A stretch of DNA of 64,000 nucleotides from Actinomycetota bacterium (GTDB taxonomy: Bacteria; Actinomycetota; Actinomycetes; Nanopelagicales; Nanopelagicaceae). Of the stretch, positions 9,532 to 19,169 are shown one piece after another. The stretch's first letter is position 1, and each line of letters opens with the position of its first letter. The notes under the pieces are model-generated. The model searched no databases, was not told the origin of the DNA, and saw only the letters and a list, made by a program, of their open reading frames with translations. The stretch is from contig WLHC01000002.1 of assembly GCA_009702925.1 (NCBI GenBank), positions 37,425 to 101,424 on the forward strand. Reading direction: 5' to 3'. The translations under genes and the position numbers were made by a program.

Positions 9532-10900
9532 GTGCCACCAATTTCTTAACAGCTGCAGCAAATCGATCCCCTCGATCTGCATAAGAAATAAACTGATCCA
9601 TCGATGCGCAAGCAGGAGCCAAAACAACGCTATCTCCTGAAGTAGCAAACATTAATGCATGAGTAACTACTTGCTCCATTAGAGAATTATCTGCTTGGCC
9701 CTTTAAATAACCACTGGGTGTTTCAACTTTGACTCTCGGAACTTCTGGGGCAAATTTTTGTAAAGCGTTCTCAAGCAAAACTGAATCTTGGCCAATCAAT
9801 ATCGCTGCCTTGATCCGGCCCTTACAGCGTTGAATCAAAGCTTCCATGTCAGCGCCTTTTGTTAAACCTCCAGCAATCCAAACTACAGATAAGTGTGAAT
9901 TTAAAGAGGCAATTGCTGCATGTGGATTCGTTGCCTTGGAATCATCAATCCAAGCGATTGAATCCTTTTCTAGAATTAGTTCTATACGATGTCTTCCTGG
10001 CCTGAAATCTTGCAAAGCCTTTTGAATTATTTCATGTGGGACATCAATTGATAAAGCCAAAGCGGCCGCGGCCATGGCATTTGAGACATTATGTGGGATT
10101 GTAGGTTTTACATCGCTAATCTCGCAGATCATCTGGGCCTCAATTGGATCAGAGACAAAGCAGCGATCAACAATTAACTCTTCAACAACTCCTATCTCAC
10201 CAGGTGCCGGAGTATTAAGGGAGAAAAAAACTTTACGCCCCTTCCAGGAGGCAGAACGCGTAACGACTTCACCGTCATCTGCATTGAGGACGGCAATCTC
10301 GCTTTTATCAAGTAGTGACAACTTAGATTGCGCATACATTTCAAAGCTGCCGTGCCAATCAATGTGATCATGGGCAATGTTTAATATAGCCGAGCTGTGA
10401 AACTTTGCTGTCTTTACCCAATGCAGTTGAAAGCTTGAAAGTTCCAAAACCAAATATTCAAAAGGATCTACTTGATCAACTGCATCTATCACAGTCTCCC
10501 CTACGTTTCCGCAGGCTTTTGCTTTTATTCCAGCCGTTTGTAAAATCTTTGCGACCATCTCCACAGCAGTTGTTTTTCCATTAGTTCCGGTGATTGCTAA
10601 CCATTTCTGATGTGGAGCAATCTCAGACTTTATCTGCCATGCCAAATCCACTTCGTTTAATACTTCTAAGTCACTATTTAATGCTTTGATCAATAAAGGG
10701 TGATCTAATTTCCAACCAGGTGAGACAACTACTGCATCAAATTTTTTAAGGTCAATTACCTCGGTTTTAATGCCTGCATCAGAGTAATCATCTGCAATTG
10801 TGACTTTGCCACCACGTGATCTAAGAGAACGTTCAACTGAAAGTCCAGTTACACCAGCTCCTAAAATAAGGAAATTCTTGTTGGCTATATTTGATGTCAT
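9521..10900 (-). CDS. murD: UDP-N-acetylmuramoylalanine--D-glutamate ligase
   Basis: A 459-residue Mur ligase that adds D-Glu. It shows the Rossmann N-terminus FLILGAGVTGLSVERSL, the P-loop AITGTNGKTTAVEM (about residue 105), the central NIAHDHIDWHGS and the ligase-domain IDDSKATNPHAA. It begins 3 bases after the mraY stop. Confidence 0.96.
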   Translation of the reverse strand: MTSNIANKNFLILGAGVTGLSVERSLRSRGGKVTIADDYSDAGIKTEVIDLKKFDAVVVSPGWKLDHPLLIKALNSDLEVLNEVDLAWQIKSEIAPHQKWLAITGTNGKTTAVEMVAKILQTAGIKAKACGNVGETVIDAVDQVDPFEYLVLELSSFQLHWVKTAKFHSSAILNIAHDHIDWHGSFEMYAQSKLSLLDKSEIAVLNADDGEVVTRSASWKGRKVFFSLNTPAPGEIGVVEELIVDRCFVSDPIEAQMICEISDVKPTIPHNVSNAMAAAALALSIDVPHEIIQKALQDFRPGRHRIELILEKDSIAWIDDSKATNPHAAIASLNSHLSVVWIAGGLTKGADMEALIQRCKGRIKAAILIGQDSVLLENALQKFAPEVPRVKVETPSGYLKGQADNSLMEQVVTHALMFATSGDSVVLAPACASMDQFISYADRGDRFAAAVKKLVAHAN

Positions 10901-10903
10901 GGA

Positions 10904-11962
10904 TTATTTCGCCACCCATTGTGCATAAAAAAGTCCTAGACCAAGGGCAACGGACAAGCCTGAAATGATCCAGAATCGAATAACAATCGTTATCTCTTCC
11001 CAACCCTTTAATTCAAAGTGATGGTGTAACGGTGCCATTCTAAATACTCGTTTACCACCACTAATTTTGAAATAGAAAGTTTGAATCAACACCGACAAGG
11101 TAATGATTACAAATAATCCGCCGAGTGGTATCAGAAGCAACTGGACACGCAGCGTGGCGGCAAATGCTGCAATAGCTCCACCCAAAGCAAGTGATCCTGT
11201 ATCACCCATCATGATTTTTGCAGGAGCCGTGTTCCACCAAAGAAAGCCTGTACATGCCCCTGCAAACGCTGCAGCAAGTACTGCTAGATCAAGTGGATCT
11301 CTGACTGCATAGCAGCCAGCTGTTACTTCGGATCCACAGCTTTGACCAAACTGCCAGACTCCAATCAAAACAAAGGCGAGAAAAACCATAATGGCCGCAC
11401 CAATAGCTAAGCCATCCAAACCATCAGTTAGGTTTACTCCGTTGCTTGCAGACATCACCATCAAAATAATCCAAAGAATTACAACAGTTGTTCCGAGATA
11501 AATAGTTGTCTCCCGCACGCCCGATAAATATTGTGAAATCGGAGTAAGTGAGTATTCGTCCATAAATTGCAGACCAAGGTAAGCAAAACCACCCGCTGCA
11601 AGAGCCTGACCGGTTAATTTGTAGCGGCCTTTAAGTCCTCTTGAGTTTTGTCTAGAAACCTTTAGCCAATCATCAAGAAAGCCAATTACTCCCAAAGCAA
11701 GAACAAGACCTATAACAAGCAATGCTGATGCTGTAACAGGAGTTAAAGTAACTAAGTGAGAGAAAAGATATCCAAGTATGCTTGCGAGAATAAAAATAAT
11801 TCCACCCATGGTTGGTGTTCCATGTTTTATGTGATGAGTGCTTGGCCCATCATCACGAATAATCTGCCCAAAACCTTTTTTCTCCAGGATGCGAATTAAA
11901 AACCGCGTTCCAAAAAGTGCAAAAACCAAAGCAAATGCGCCTGATATGAGGATCTGTCTCAA
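10904..11962 (-). CDS. mraY: Phospho-N-acetylmuramoyl-pentapeptide transferase
   Basis: A 352-residue membrane enzyme that makes lipid I from UDP-MurNAc-pentapeptide and undecaprenyl phosphate. About ten transmembrane helices; PTMGGIIFI, the catalytic FLDDWLK, NGVNLTDGLDGLA, MGDTGSLALGG and the HHHFELKGW loop are all present. It starts at TTG, whose bases overlap the murF TGA stop, with GGAG 8 nt upstream. Confidence 0.97.
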   Translation of the reverse strand: MRQILISGAFALVFALFGTRFLIRILEKKGFGQIIRDDGPSTHHIKHGTPTMGGIIFILASILGYLFSHLVTLTPVTASALLVIGLVLALGVIGFLDDWLKVSRQNSRGLKGRYKLTGQALAAGGFAYLGLQFMDEYSLTPISQYLSGVRETTIYLGTTVVILWIILMVMSASNGVNLTDGLDGLAIGAAIMVFLAFVLIGVWQFGQSCGSEVTAGCYAVRDPLDLAVLAAAFAGACTGFLWWNTAPAKIMMGDTGSLALGGAIAAFAATLRVQLLLIPLGGLFVIITLSVLIQTFYFKISGGKRVFRMAPLHHHFELKGWEEITIVIRFWIISGLSVALGLGLFYAQWVAK

Positions 11963-13329
11963 CTTTCAACTCCGCTCTTATCTAGCCAATCATTTTCGAT
12001 TTTTTGAGCCAAAATTTCTAGACCCTCAGAACGCGAAGCTTTTACCAAAACAACATCTCCCGCCGAGAAATGCTCCACCATTAATGCTGCTTCTGCAATG
12101 TTTTCAACATGGTGCACGCGCATGGCTCCCATACTTGAGCCATACTCCGGTTGATTAATTGCAACCAAGTGATCGATTCCGATCTCCTGGGCAAGGGTGC
12201 CAATGTTTCTATGGGCAGAGGCTGTTGACTCGCCGAGTTCATGCATTTTCCCTAAGAATGCCCATGAGGAGCCGCCACGTTCCTGGGCAAATAAAGTGAG
12301 GGACCGCAGCGCTGCCGACATAGATTCAGGATTTGCGTTGTATGCATCGTTGATTATGAGAAGCCCGAATATGTCATGGAGCTCCATTCTCCACTTGCTT
12401 TTTATTTCAGCTGTAGAAAGTGAACTAGCAATTAATTCAATTGGAAGTTCTAAAGCTGTACCAACTGCCGCAACCGCTAATGCGTTTGCGATTTGATGTG
12501 CGCCTACAACTCTCATTCCAACTGCATCACGTCCTGCAGGTGTGACAAGTTCAAAATGAGGACAACCTTCTCGAATTTCTACGTCAGCGGCACGGACATC
12601 CTTGTTATCTCCAAAGAAGATTACTCTGCCGTTATGAAGCTTTGCCATTTCCGGTGTGAATGAATCATAGGTTCCAAGAACTGCAGTCGATCCGTCATCA
12701 AGTGAGGAAATCAATTCAGATTTTGTCTCTGCAATAGCTTCAACTGAACCAAACTCCCCTAAGTGGGCAGAACCGACGGTAAGTACAACACCAATATTTG
12801 GTTTTGCGATCAGTGATAAACGTGCAATGTCACCTTTATGGCGTGCACCCATCTCAAGAATACAAAATCTCGTTCTCTCATCGCATTCAAGTAATGTAAT
12901 TGGAAGGCCTAGATCATTATTAAATGATCCGATAGGTGAAACTGTGGGCCCAACAGCAGCTAGCATGTGTGAGAGCAAATCTTTGGTGCTGGTTTTTCCT
13001 TGTGATCCGGTAATTCCAACAACGGTTAAATTCTCTAAACGCGTGCGAACAAATGTTGCTAATGTTGACAGAGCAAGCACAACATCTTTTACAACAATGC
13101 ATGGGCCATCAATGCGTTTAGTCGTCAAAGACAAGACAGAGCCGGCGCGATAAGCATCAGCTGCAAAATCATGTCCGTCGAAGTGTTCTCCTTTTAGCGC
13201 CAGAAAAATTGATCCTGGTATTGCTTTTCTCGAATCAAAGACAGGTGCCTTTGAAACTAATAGATCTTTGTCACAGTGGATCTCTCCTCCAAGTAAGAGA
13301 GCAATCTCTCCTGCAGTTAAAGTAATCAT
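11959..13329 (-). CDS. murF: UDP-MurNAc-tripeptide--D-Ala-D-Ala ligase
   Basis: A 456-residue Mur ligase that adds the D-Ala-D-Ala dipeptide. The P-loop is VGITGSQGKTSTKD (about residue 106), followed by EMGARHKGDI, and NDAYNANPESM in the ligase domain. It overlaps murE by 4 nt (ATGA) and mraY by 4 nt (TTGA). Confidence 0.96.
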   Translation of the reverse strand: MITLTAGEIALLLGGEIHCDKDLLVSKAPVFDSRKAIPGSIFLALKGEHFDGHDFAADAYRAGSVLSLTTKRIDGPCIVVKDVVLALSTLATFVRTRLENLTVVGITGSQGKTSTKDLLSHMLAAVGPTVSPIGSFNNDLGLPITLLECDERTRFCILEMGARHKGDIARLSLIAKPNIGVVLTVGSAHLGEFGSVEAIAETKSELISSLDDGSTAVLGTYDSFTPEMAKLHNGRVIFFGDNKDVRAADVEIREGCPHFELVTPAGRDAVGMRVVGAHQIANALAVAAVGTALELPIELIASSLSTAEIKSKWRMELHDIFGLLIINDAYNANPESMSAALRSLTLFAQERGGSSWAFLGKMHELGESTASAHRNIGTLAQEIGIDHLVAINQPEYGSSMGAMRVHHVENIAEAALMVEHFSAGDVVLVKASRSEGLEILAQKIENDWLDKSGVES

Positions 13330-14810
13330 TTCTTATCCTCAATTGCCCGAGCTAACTCAATGCGATCATCGAAGGGAAGCACAACGCCATTTATTTCCTG
13401 CCCTTTTTCATGACCTTTGCCCAACACAATGACAAGATCACCATCCTTGGCTTCCTCTACAGCGGCTTTAATTGCCTGAGTTCTATTCTCAATGACTGCA
13501 CTAGGCTCCTTTATATCTAAACCTAAAACCATCTGAACCAAGATATCTTTTGGTTTCTCGCTTCGAGGATTATCACTTGTAAATATTGATACATCGGCAC
13601 CTTCATGAAGTGCCTTTCCCATTAGTTGGCGTTTTGAAGAATCTCTATCTCCCCCGCAGCCCAGAACAGCAATTACTCGACCATCTGTTATTTCGTGAGC
13701 TGTTTCCAAAACTCTTGAAACCGCATCCGGTGAGTGTGCATAGTCGATCATTGCAATAAATTTTTGCCCAAGTGCAACAGCTTCTAGACGACCATTGGCT
13801 CCAGATAACATTGGAAGAATTGCTGAGATATCCAGAGGATCTATTCCGCTCTCAGCAGCAAGTGCTACAGCCATGAGAAGGTTGTCATAGTTATATCCAC
13901 CATAAAGTCGAACTTTTCCTTCAATCAGAATTCCACCGGTGCCTCGTATTGCAACATGTGAACCAATGTAATCTCGAGAAATCTTTGTAAAGTGCCAATT
14001 CGCATTTGTATCCAATCGTGAGAGGCTCACGATTGGCAACTCAGTTTGCTGTGCCAGCTTTACCCCATACTCACTGTCTATGTTTATCACTGCAAGATCT
14101 GCATATTCGAAAGTAAATAGCTTTGCTTTTTCTGCAAAGTAATTCTCCATATTTTTATGAAAATCTAAGTGATCTTGTGTCAGATTTGTAAATCCGACAA
14201 CTGCAAAATGGCTTCCTCGAATTCGGTCAAGTGCGATGGCATGACTTGAAACTTCCATTACCAAATTGCGCATGTGTCGCTCACGCATTACAGCTGACAA
14301 AGTTTGTATTTCACTACTTTCAGGAGTGGTTCTCACGCTTTCTATTGCTTCAGAGCCTATAAGGGTTTCTACTGTTCCAATCAGTCCACTTTCACGGCCG
14401 GCCCCAGTCATGATTTGATGTAGCAAAGTTGTAACTGTGGTCTTTCCATTTGTTCCAGTTACACCCACGCTATACAAATCACGCATTGGCTCACGATAAA
14501 ACCACGCACTTACTACTCCGGCCGCACGTCTTGGATTATTTGAAACGATCAATGGCAGGCCTTTAATTTTTGATGCTCCCAGAGAATCACTCAATATAGC
14601 TACGGCTCCTTTGGCAATAGCATCAGTTGCAAAATCTGCTCCATGAAAATTCTCTCCAGGTAGGGCAATAAAAAGATCTCCTGGCTGAATATCTTTACTA
14701 GATTGAGAAATTCCATTTACTTGAATTGAAGCATCGCCAATGATTTCTCCATCGATCAGTGAGCAGATCGACTCGAGGCTAACCTCGAAAGTTTCAATTG
14801 GCCTTAACAC
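13326..14810 (-). CDS. murE: UDP-MurNAc-dipeptide--meso-diaminopimelate (or L-Lys) ligase
   Basis: A 494-residue Mur ligase that adds the third stem amino acid. The P-loop GVTGTNGKTTVTTLLHQ, the NLTQDHLDFHKN segment and IDYAHSPDAV are visible. The specificity loop reads TSDNPRSEKP; DNPR is the motif associated with meso-diaminopimelate. A GTG start at 14810, with AAGG 6 nt upstream, overlaps the ftsI stop by 17 nt. A frame extension further upstream lies inside ftsI and is not supported. Confidence 0.93.
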   Translation of the reverse strand: MLRPIETFEVSLESICSLIDGEIIGDASIQVNGISQSSKDIQPGDLFIALPGENFHGADFATDAIAKGAVAILSDSLGASKIKGLPLIVSNNPRRAAGVVSAWFYREPMRDLYSVGVTGTNGKTTVTTLLHQIMTGAGRESGLIGTVETLIGSEAIESVRTTPESSEIQTLSAVMRERHMRNLVMEVSSHAIALDRIRGSHFAVVGFTNLTQDHLDFHKNMENYFAEKAKLFTFEYADLAVINIDSEYGVKLAQQTELPIVSLSRLDTNANWHFTKISRDYIGSHVAIRGTGGILIEGKVRLYGGYNYDNLLMAVALAAESGIDPLDISAILPMLSGANGRLEAVALGQKFIAMIDYAHSPDAVSRVLETAHEITDGRVIAVLGCGGDRDSSKRQLMGKALHEGADVSIFTSDNPRSEKPKDILVQMVLGLDIKEPSAVIENRTQAIKAAVEEAKDGDLVIVLGKGHEKGQEINGVVLPFDDRIELARAIEDKK

Positions 14811-16593
14811 GTATGACCTTATTCTGTGCAAGTAACTGCGCTTCATTGAGGGCGACTTTTTTAATCTTTGCCTGAGTTGGAGCAATACCTTGTGACTGTA
14901 AGACAAATGACATTACTTCTTTAAACACTGGGCCACCGAGTGCACCACCCCAGTGCATTCCTTTTGGATCTTGAATAGTCACATTGATTACATAGGCTGG
15001 TTTATCTGCAGGGGCAAAACCAATAAATGATGCTGTATACCCACGATAACAACCACAAGTGTCATCAATTCGCTGAGCGGTACCAGTTTTACCAGCTACT
15101 CGATACCCTTTAATTGCAGCCGTCGGGGCTGTTCCATTTGCAGAGACAACTGTTTCCATCATCATTCTCATCTGCTTGGCAGTTGTTGCACTTACTACTC
15201 GAACAGCTTTTTGCTTCTGCGTTGGTGTGTAATTTCCACTTGAATCACTTGTGCCAGCAATAACAGTAGGAGGGACTCTTACTCCATCATTTGCAATCGT
15301 GGCAAAGATACTTGTTGCTTGCATTGTGTTTAGCGAATATCCCTGCCCAAAAGCCACTGTAGGTGCTGTTGTTCCAGACCAGTCGCTAACTTCTAAAAGT
15401 TTTCCTCGTGATTCACCTGGTAATCCAGCTCCAGTTTTAACGCCGATTCCAAATTTAGTTAAGTAGTCATACAAGCTTTGGTTTGACAACTTTTCACCAA
15501 TTAAAATCGATCCTGTATTGCTTGAAACTGCCAAAATCCCTGATGCGGTGAGCCGTTGCGTTGGATGGGGCTCGTGGTCACTAAAGGTTTTATCTGCGCG
15601 CTTTAATTTGTATGGAACTGTCAAAACACTCTCCGGAGTGATCTTTTTTTCCTCTAAAGCAGCTGCCAAAGTCATGATCTTTCCAGTTGAGCCTGGTTCA
15701 TAAATATCTTGAACCGATGGATTTCGCATCGCAATTAGTGAAACCTTTTTGGTGTCATTTGGATCAAATGTCGGAGCAGTGGCATGTGCCAAAATGTGTC
15801 CGGTCTTGGGATCCATAACGATCACTGTTCCACTTAATGCCCTAGATGACTTAACTGCTTTAGCAATTGCCTTTGATGCCACCCATTGAATATCTCTATC
15901 AACTGTCAGTCGTACGGAAGTTCCAACTTGTGCGGGAATAATTTCAGACTGTGAGCCAGGAATCTCGGCTTTGAATCCATTGGCATAGGAATACTTTCCA
16001 TTGACTCCAGAAATTTTGGAGTTCATGCTCGATTCGATGCCAGTTGCTCCAATACCTTCGTGGTTTACAAACCCAACGAGAGATGCGATTAACTGCCCAG
16101 AAGGATATTCACGAACATAACTTCGCTCAGGATAGAATCCAATTATTCGCTCAGAACTAATTGGTTCAAACTTGGCATTATGTGCAGCGATTGCTTCTGT
16201 TAATTTCAGCCAAGTTGCAGGTTTTGCATTTCGGGCAACCATGTTCCATTTTCTTGTCCCTGTTAGCGATAGCTCTACATCTGCTTCTGGCATACCAAGT
16301 ATTGGTGCCGCTAGCTTTGCAACTTTAGCTGGATCTAGAATTTGAGTTTGATCAACAACGATGCTGATAGCAGCAACGCTACGAGCAAAAGCGACACCAT
16401 GAATATCAGTTATATCTCCGCGTGGTGCCTGCAAAGTGCTTACTTTCTCCATCTCGTTAAATGCCTTAGATCGATAATCACTGGCCTGGATGGCTTGAAT
16501 CTGAATTAAGCGAACTCCAAACAAGAAAATGATGAACGCCATAAACAAAACTAGAGCTCTTATTCTCGAATGTGCCAAATTAAAATTACCCAT
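14794..16593 (-). CDS. ftsI: Septal transpeptidase FtsI (PBP3-type, class B)
   Basis: A 599-residue class B penicillin-binding protein: one N-terminal transmembrane helix (about residues 12-30), a pedestal domain, and a transpeptidase domain with the catalytic tetrad STGK, the SSN triad and KTGTAQ. It cross-links septal peptidoglycan with FtsW. No PASTA domain follows the transpeptidase domain. It overlaps ftsL by 8 nt and murE by 17 nt. Confidence 0.96.
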   Translation of the reverse strand: MGNFNLAHSRIRALVLFMAFIIFLFGVRLIQIQAIQASDYRSKAFNEMEKVSTLQAPRGDITDIHGVAFARSVAAISIVVDQTQILDPAKVAKLAAPILGMPEADVELSLTGTRKWNMVARNAKPATWLKLTEAIAAHNAKFEPISSERIIGFYPERSYVREYPSGQLIASLVGFVNHEGIGATGIESSMNSKISGVNGKYSYANGFKAEIPGSQSEIIPAQVGTSVRLTVDRDIQWVASKAIAKAVKSSRALSGTVIVMDPKTGHILAHATAPTFDPNDTKKVSLIAMRNPSVQDIYEPGSTGKIMTLAAALEEKKITPESVLTVPYKLKRADKTFSDHEPHPTQRLTASGILAVSSNTGSILIGEKLSNQSLYDYLTKFGIGVKTGAGLPGESRGKLLEVSDWSGTTAPTVAFGQGYSLNTMQATSIFATIANDGVRVPPTVIAGTSDSSGNYTPTQKQKAVRVVSATTAKQMRMMMETVVSANGTAPTAAIKGYRVAGKTGTAQRIDDTCGCYRGYTASFIGFAPADKPAYVINVTIQDPKGMHWGGALGGPVFKEVMSFVLQSQGIAPTQAKIKKVALNEAQLLAQNKVIRVKAN

Positions 16594-16990
16594 TTTTCAC
16601 CACAACTTTTTCAACGCTGGAATTTAAATCCAAAAAGTTTGGAACTTTTGAAGGCTTCATCCCAAGGTCGGTAGCTTTTCTGGCAAGAGCTTCAGGAGAG
16701 GAGATTTCATCAATAGTTCTAGCAATCGCCTCTCGCTGATCGCTGACTAATTTTGCTTCGGCCTTTAACTCGGAAAGCTTAAATGCATCTTGTGCCAATA
16801 ATGTATTGATAAAGAGTAGGAACATCAGGCCAACGACACCCACCATTGTGACAAAAACTGCAAAGTATCTGCGATCGGCTTGTTTGCCTGCAGTGGGTTC
16901 TGGTACAAGTTTGAGTGCAACTTCTGCGGTCTTTTCCGCCAAGATTTTTCTTGATCGAGTGACAGCAGGTGCAAGTGAGGTAAGTGCCAT
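16586..16990 (-). CDS. ftsL: FtsL-like divisome protein
   Basis: A 134-residue bitopic protein: basic cytoplasmic N-terminus (about 45 residues), one transmembrane helix (about 46-65), then an extracytoplasmic coiled-coil-prone segment (LSELKAEAKLVSDQREAIARTI). Its position between rsmH and ftsI is the canonical ftsL position. Sequence conservation in this family is low, so the call rests on topology and context. The ATG overlaps the rsmH stop by one base (TAATG). Confidence 0.85.
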   Translation of the reverse strand: MALTSLAPAVTRSRKILAEKTAEVALKLVPEPTAGKQADRRYFAVFVTMVGVVGLMFLLFINTLLAQDAFKLSELKAEAKLVSDQREAIARTIDEISSPEALARKATDLGMKPSKVPNFLDLNSSVEKVVVKNG

Positions 16991-17943
16991 TATGCAGCCA
17001 CTCTTTCGATGGCGCGCAAACGCACCGACTGTGACCGTGAATTTTCTTCTACTTCATCTTCTGTTGCTCCCTGGCTACCGCGAAATACCAATGCAAACTT
17101 TGCAGCAAATTCTGGTAACTCAACTGGAAGTTCCCGAGGGGTTCTGGAGGTGCTGGCTGAAACAAAAATCTCTTTAACGATCCGATCTTCAAGAGATTGA
17201 AAGGACATCACTACAAGCCGTGCTCCAACATTTAGAATCTCAAGTGCAACTGGAAGTGCACGAGTTATGCTGCCAAGTTCATCATTTGTTTCTATACGAA
17301 GGGCTTGAAAAGTTCGCTTGGCTGGATTGCCACCAGTGCGACGAGTTGCCGCTGGAATTGCATCCTTTACAAGAGCAGCTAGTTGGGCAGTTGAATCCAT
17401 CGGTGCTATCTCTCGAGTTTTTATGATTGATTCAACAATTCGTGTAGCAAATTTTTCTTCACCATAGGTTCTTAAAATGCGTACCAACTGACCGGGTTCA
17501 TATGTATTGACTATCTCTGCCGCAGTTAAGGATTGTCTGCGATCCATTCTCATATCTAGTGGGGCATCGTGAGAGTATGAAAAGCCTCGCTCTGATTGAT
17601 CTAGCTGCATCGAGGAAGTTCCAAGATCAAAAAGAGCGCCATCGATTTTCTTAAATCCGAAATTCTGTACAACTTCACCGATTGCATCAAAGCTTTGGTG
17701 GGCTGTAAGCAGTCGATCACCAAACTGGGCCAGCCTGGATGTGGCTTTTGTAATTGCATCCATATCTCGATCAATTGCAATTACCGTTAACTGCGGGAAT
17801 TTCTGGAGTAATGCCTCGGAATGTCCACCCAATCCTAAAGTTGCATCAACCACGACTGGATTTTTGGAAGAGGCAATTGCGGGAGAAAGAAGTTCAACAC
17901 AGCGATCACGCATTACAGAAATGTGTTCATTATCAATACTCAC
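16990..17943 (-). CDS. rsmH: 16S rRNA (cytosine-1402-N4) methyltransferase
   Basis: A 317-residue SAM-dependent methyltransferase (MraW). The N-terminal HISVMRDRCVELL and the SAM-binding VVVDATLGLGGHSEALL are diagnostic; DGALFDLGTSSMQLD and RGFSYSHDAPLDMRMD follow. A GTG start at 17943 with a purine-rich GGAAAGGGGG just upstream is preferred over a start 21 codons earlier. It is the second gene of the dcw cluster. Confidence 0.95.
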   Translation of the reverse strand: MSIDNEHISVMRDRCVELLSPAIASSKNPVVVDATLGLGGHSEALLQKFPQLTVIAIDRDMDAITKATSRLAQFGDRLLTAHQSFDAIGEVVQNFGFKKIDGALFDLGTSSMQLDQSERGFSYSHDAPLDMRMDRRQSLTAAEIVNTYEPGQLVRILRTYGEEKFATRIVESIIKTREIAPMDSTAQLAALVKDAIPAATRRTGGNPAKRTFQALRIETNDELGSITRALPVALEILNVGARLVVMSFQSLEDRIVKEIFVSASTSRTPRELPVELPEFAAKFALVFRGSQGATEDEVEENSRSQSVRLRAIERVAA

Positions 17944-18092
17944 TTGTCCCCCTTTCCTAAGTAACTCCCGCTTTAGATCTTTACAACTGCTCTCATCTCT
18001 GGTCACTGCCGGCCGACGGATCTAAAGTTGTAACGGCACCGGGGAAGGGGCGTCGCTACTTTCGAAGGGTCGGCAGTGGCCACAAATGAGAG

Positions 18093-18524
18093 TTAGAACA
18101 AACCTGGAAAGACCTCCTCTGAGACTTCAGCGAAACTCTTTTCACGATCAGCTAAATATTCGTTCCAAGAATTTGAATCCCAAATTTCAACTCTTGTATT
18201 TGCACCAATGACAACGCAATCTTTTTCTAAGCCCGCATATGTTCGAAGCGCCTGAGGAATCGTTACTCGACCTTGGCGATCAGGAATTTCATCGTGAGCT
18301 CCAGCAAACATCACACGGCTGTAATCACGTGCTGACTTTGCAGTTACTGGTGCTTGTTTAAGAGTTTGTGTGATTTCAGAAAATTCTTGTGAGGGAAATA
18401 CATAGAGGCAGCGTTCTTGCCCTTTGGTTATAACTAAACCTGCAGAAAGCTCTTCACGAAACTTCGCTGGAAGAATGAGGCGGCCTTTTTCATCTAAACG
18501 CGGTTCGTGGGTGCCTAGAAACAT
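18093..18524 (-). CDS. mraZ: Transcriptional regulator MraZ
   Basis: A 143-residue AbrB-like DNA-binding protein with two MraZ repeats: [22 protein letters not shown] near the N-terminus and [17 protein letters not shown] in the second half. It oligomerises and binds tandem TGGG-type boxes upstream of its own operon. The start ATG at 18522-18524 gives the standard N-terminus MFLGTH. It is the first gene of the dcw cluster and is preceded by an exceptional array of candidate boxes. Confidence 0.95.
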   Translation of the reverse strand: MFLGTHEPRLDEKGRLILPAKFREELSAGLVITKGQERCLYVFPSQEFSEITQTLKQAPVTAKSARDYSRVMFAGAHDEIPDRQGRVTIPQALRTYAGLEKDCVVIGANTRVEIWDSNSWNEYLADREKSFAEVSEEVFPGLF

Positions 18525-18545
18525 TGCTGCCCACCTACTTCCCCT

Positions 18546-18575
18546 AGATAAAGCTCGGCTGAAAACCAGGCTCAA
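18546..18575 (-). promoter_or_regulatory. Candidate mraZ (dcw) promoter
   Basis: On the minus strand TTGAGC and TTATCT are separated by 18 bp, with the mraZ ATG about 22 nt beyond the -10 and AGGTGGG as the ribosome-binding site. The match is moderate. The MraZ-box array lies just upstream of this -35. Confidence 0.35.
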
Positions 18576-18589
18576 TTGCCTGCGTAATT

Positions 18590-18667
18590 CCCCACTTTAC
18601 TCCACTTTTCCCCTTTTTCAACCACCTTTCGCCACTATTTACCCATTTACCCCCACCTGCACCCCAC
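18590..18667 (-). promoter_or_regulatory. MraZ-box array: eight phased TGG/GGG repeats
   Basis: Read on the minus strand, TGG(G) elements recur with starts spaced 11, 10, 11, 10, 10, 10 and 10 bp apart, eight units in all (the sixth reads AGGGG instead of TGG). Typical units are GTGGGG, ATGGG and AGTGG separated by A-rich 5-6 nt spacers. Known MraZ operators are three or four TGGG-type boxes with about 10-bp phasing, so this matches in kind and exceeds in number. Confidence 0.75.
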
Positions 18668-18681
18668 AAGTGGCTGGGCAT

Positions 18682-18705
18682 AAAAAAACCCTCCAAAAGG
18701 AGGGT
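18682..18705 (-). terminator. Rho-independent terminator after the DUF3040 gene
   Basis: On the minus strand the perfect 7-bp stem ACCCTCC-TTTT-GGAGGGT is followed by six further T residues. It ends transcription from DUF3040 and the upstream SOS operon, and insulates the mraZ promoter. Confidence 0.88.
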
Positions 18706-18753
18706 CTGATAAGTCAATTGTGGGGCAGATCTTGCCCTTATTTGAGAGGCTTA

Positions 18754-19137
18754 CTAGTTATTGCGCTCGTCCCAGCGTTGGTCCCAGCGCTTGTCCAGGC
18801 GATCACGCAACTTTGAAGTGTTTTTGGGAGTCTTTGAGCTGTTGGAGTTCTTTGATAGTGACTTAGCCTTGCCTGACGCTGAAAAACTAGAAATCACAGT
18901 AATGACCCCGGTCAAAGCGATAAGAAAGCCGACAATTCCAATTGGGGCGGCTTTACTGATCACTCCTACTAACACAGTTACTAATCCAAAAAGTAAAAGG
19001 GCTACACCCTTAATAATCCGATTTTTCGAGGGAGTTAGTGGTGATGCAGAAAGTGCCGATACTAGGCGTGGATCCTCGGTTAAGAGGGCAGCCTCCATTT
19101 CATCTAGGAGGCGCTTTTCACGATCAGAGAGTGGCAC
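18754..19137 (-). CDS. DUF3040 family membrane protein
   Basis: A 127-residue protein. The N-terminal PLSDREKRLLDEMEAALLTEDP is the hallmark of the DUF3040 family. Two adjacent transmembrane segments follow (about residues 44-62 and 65-85), then a charged, Ser/Lys-rich tail ending in repeated RWDQRWDERNN. The family is confined to actinobacteria and often lies near the dcw cluster; its function is unknown. A terminator follows. Confidence 0.88.
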   Translation of the reverse strand: MPLSDREKRLLDEMEAALLTEDPRLVSALSASPLTPSKNRIIKGVALLLFGLVTVLVGVISKAAPIGIVGFLIALTGVITVISSFSASGKAKSLSKNSNSSKTPKNTSKLRDRLDKRWDQRWDERNN

Positions 19138-19169
19138 ATGCTCAGAATAGAACAGATTTGCCTGACCCG

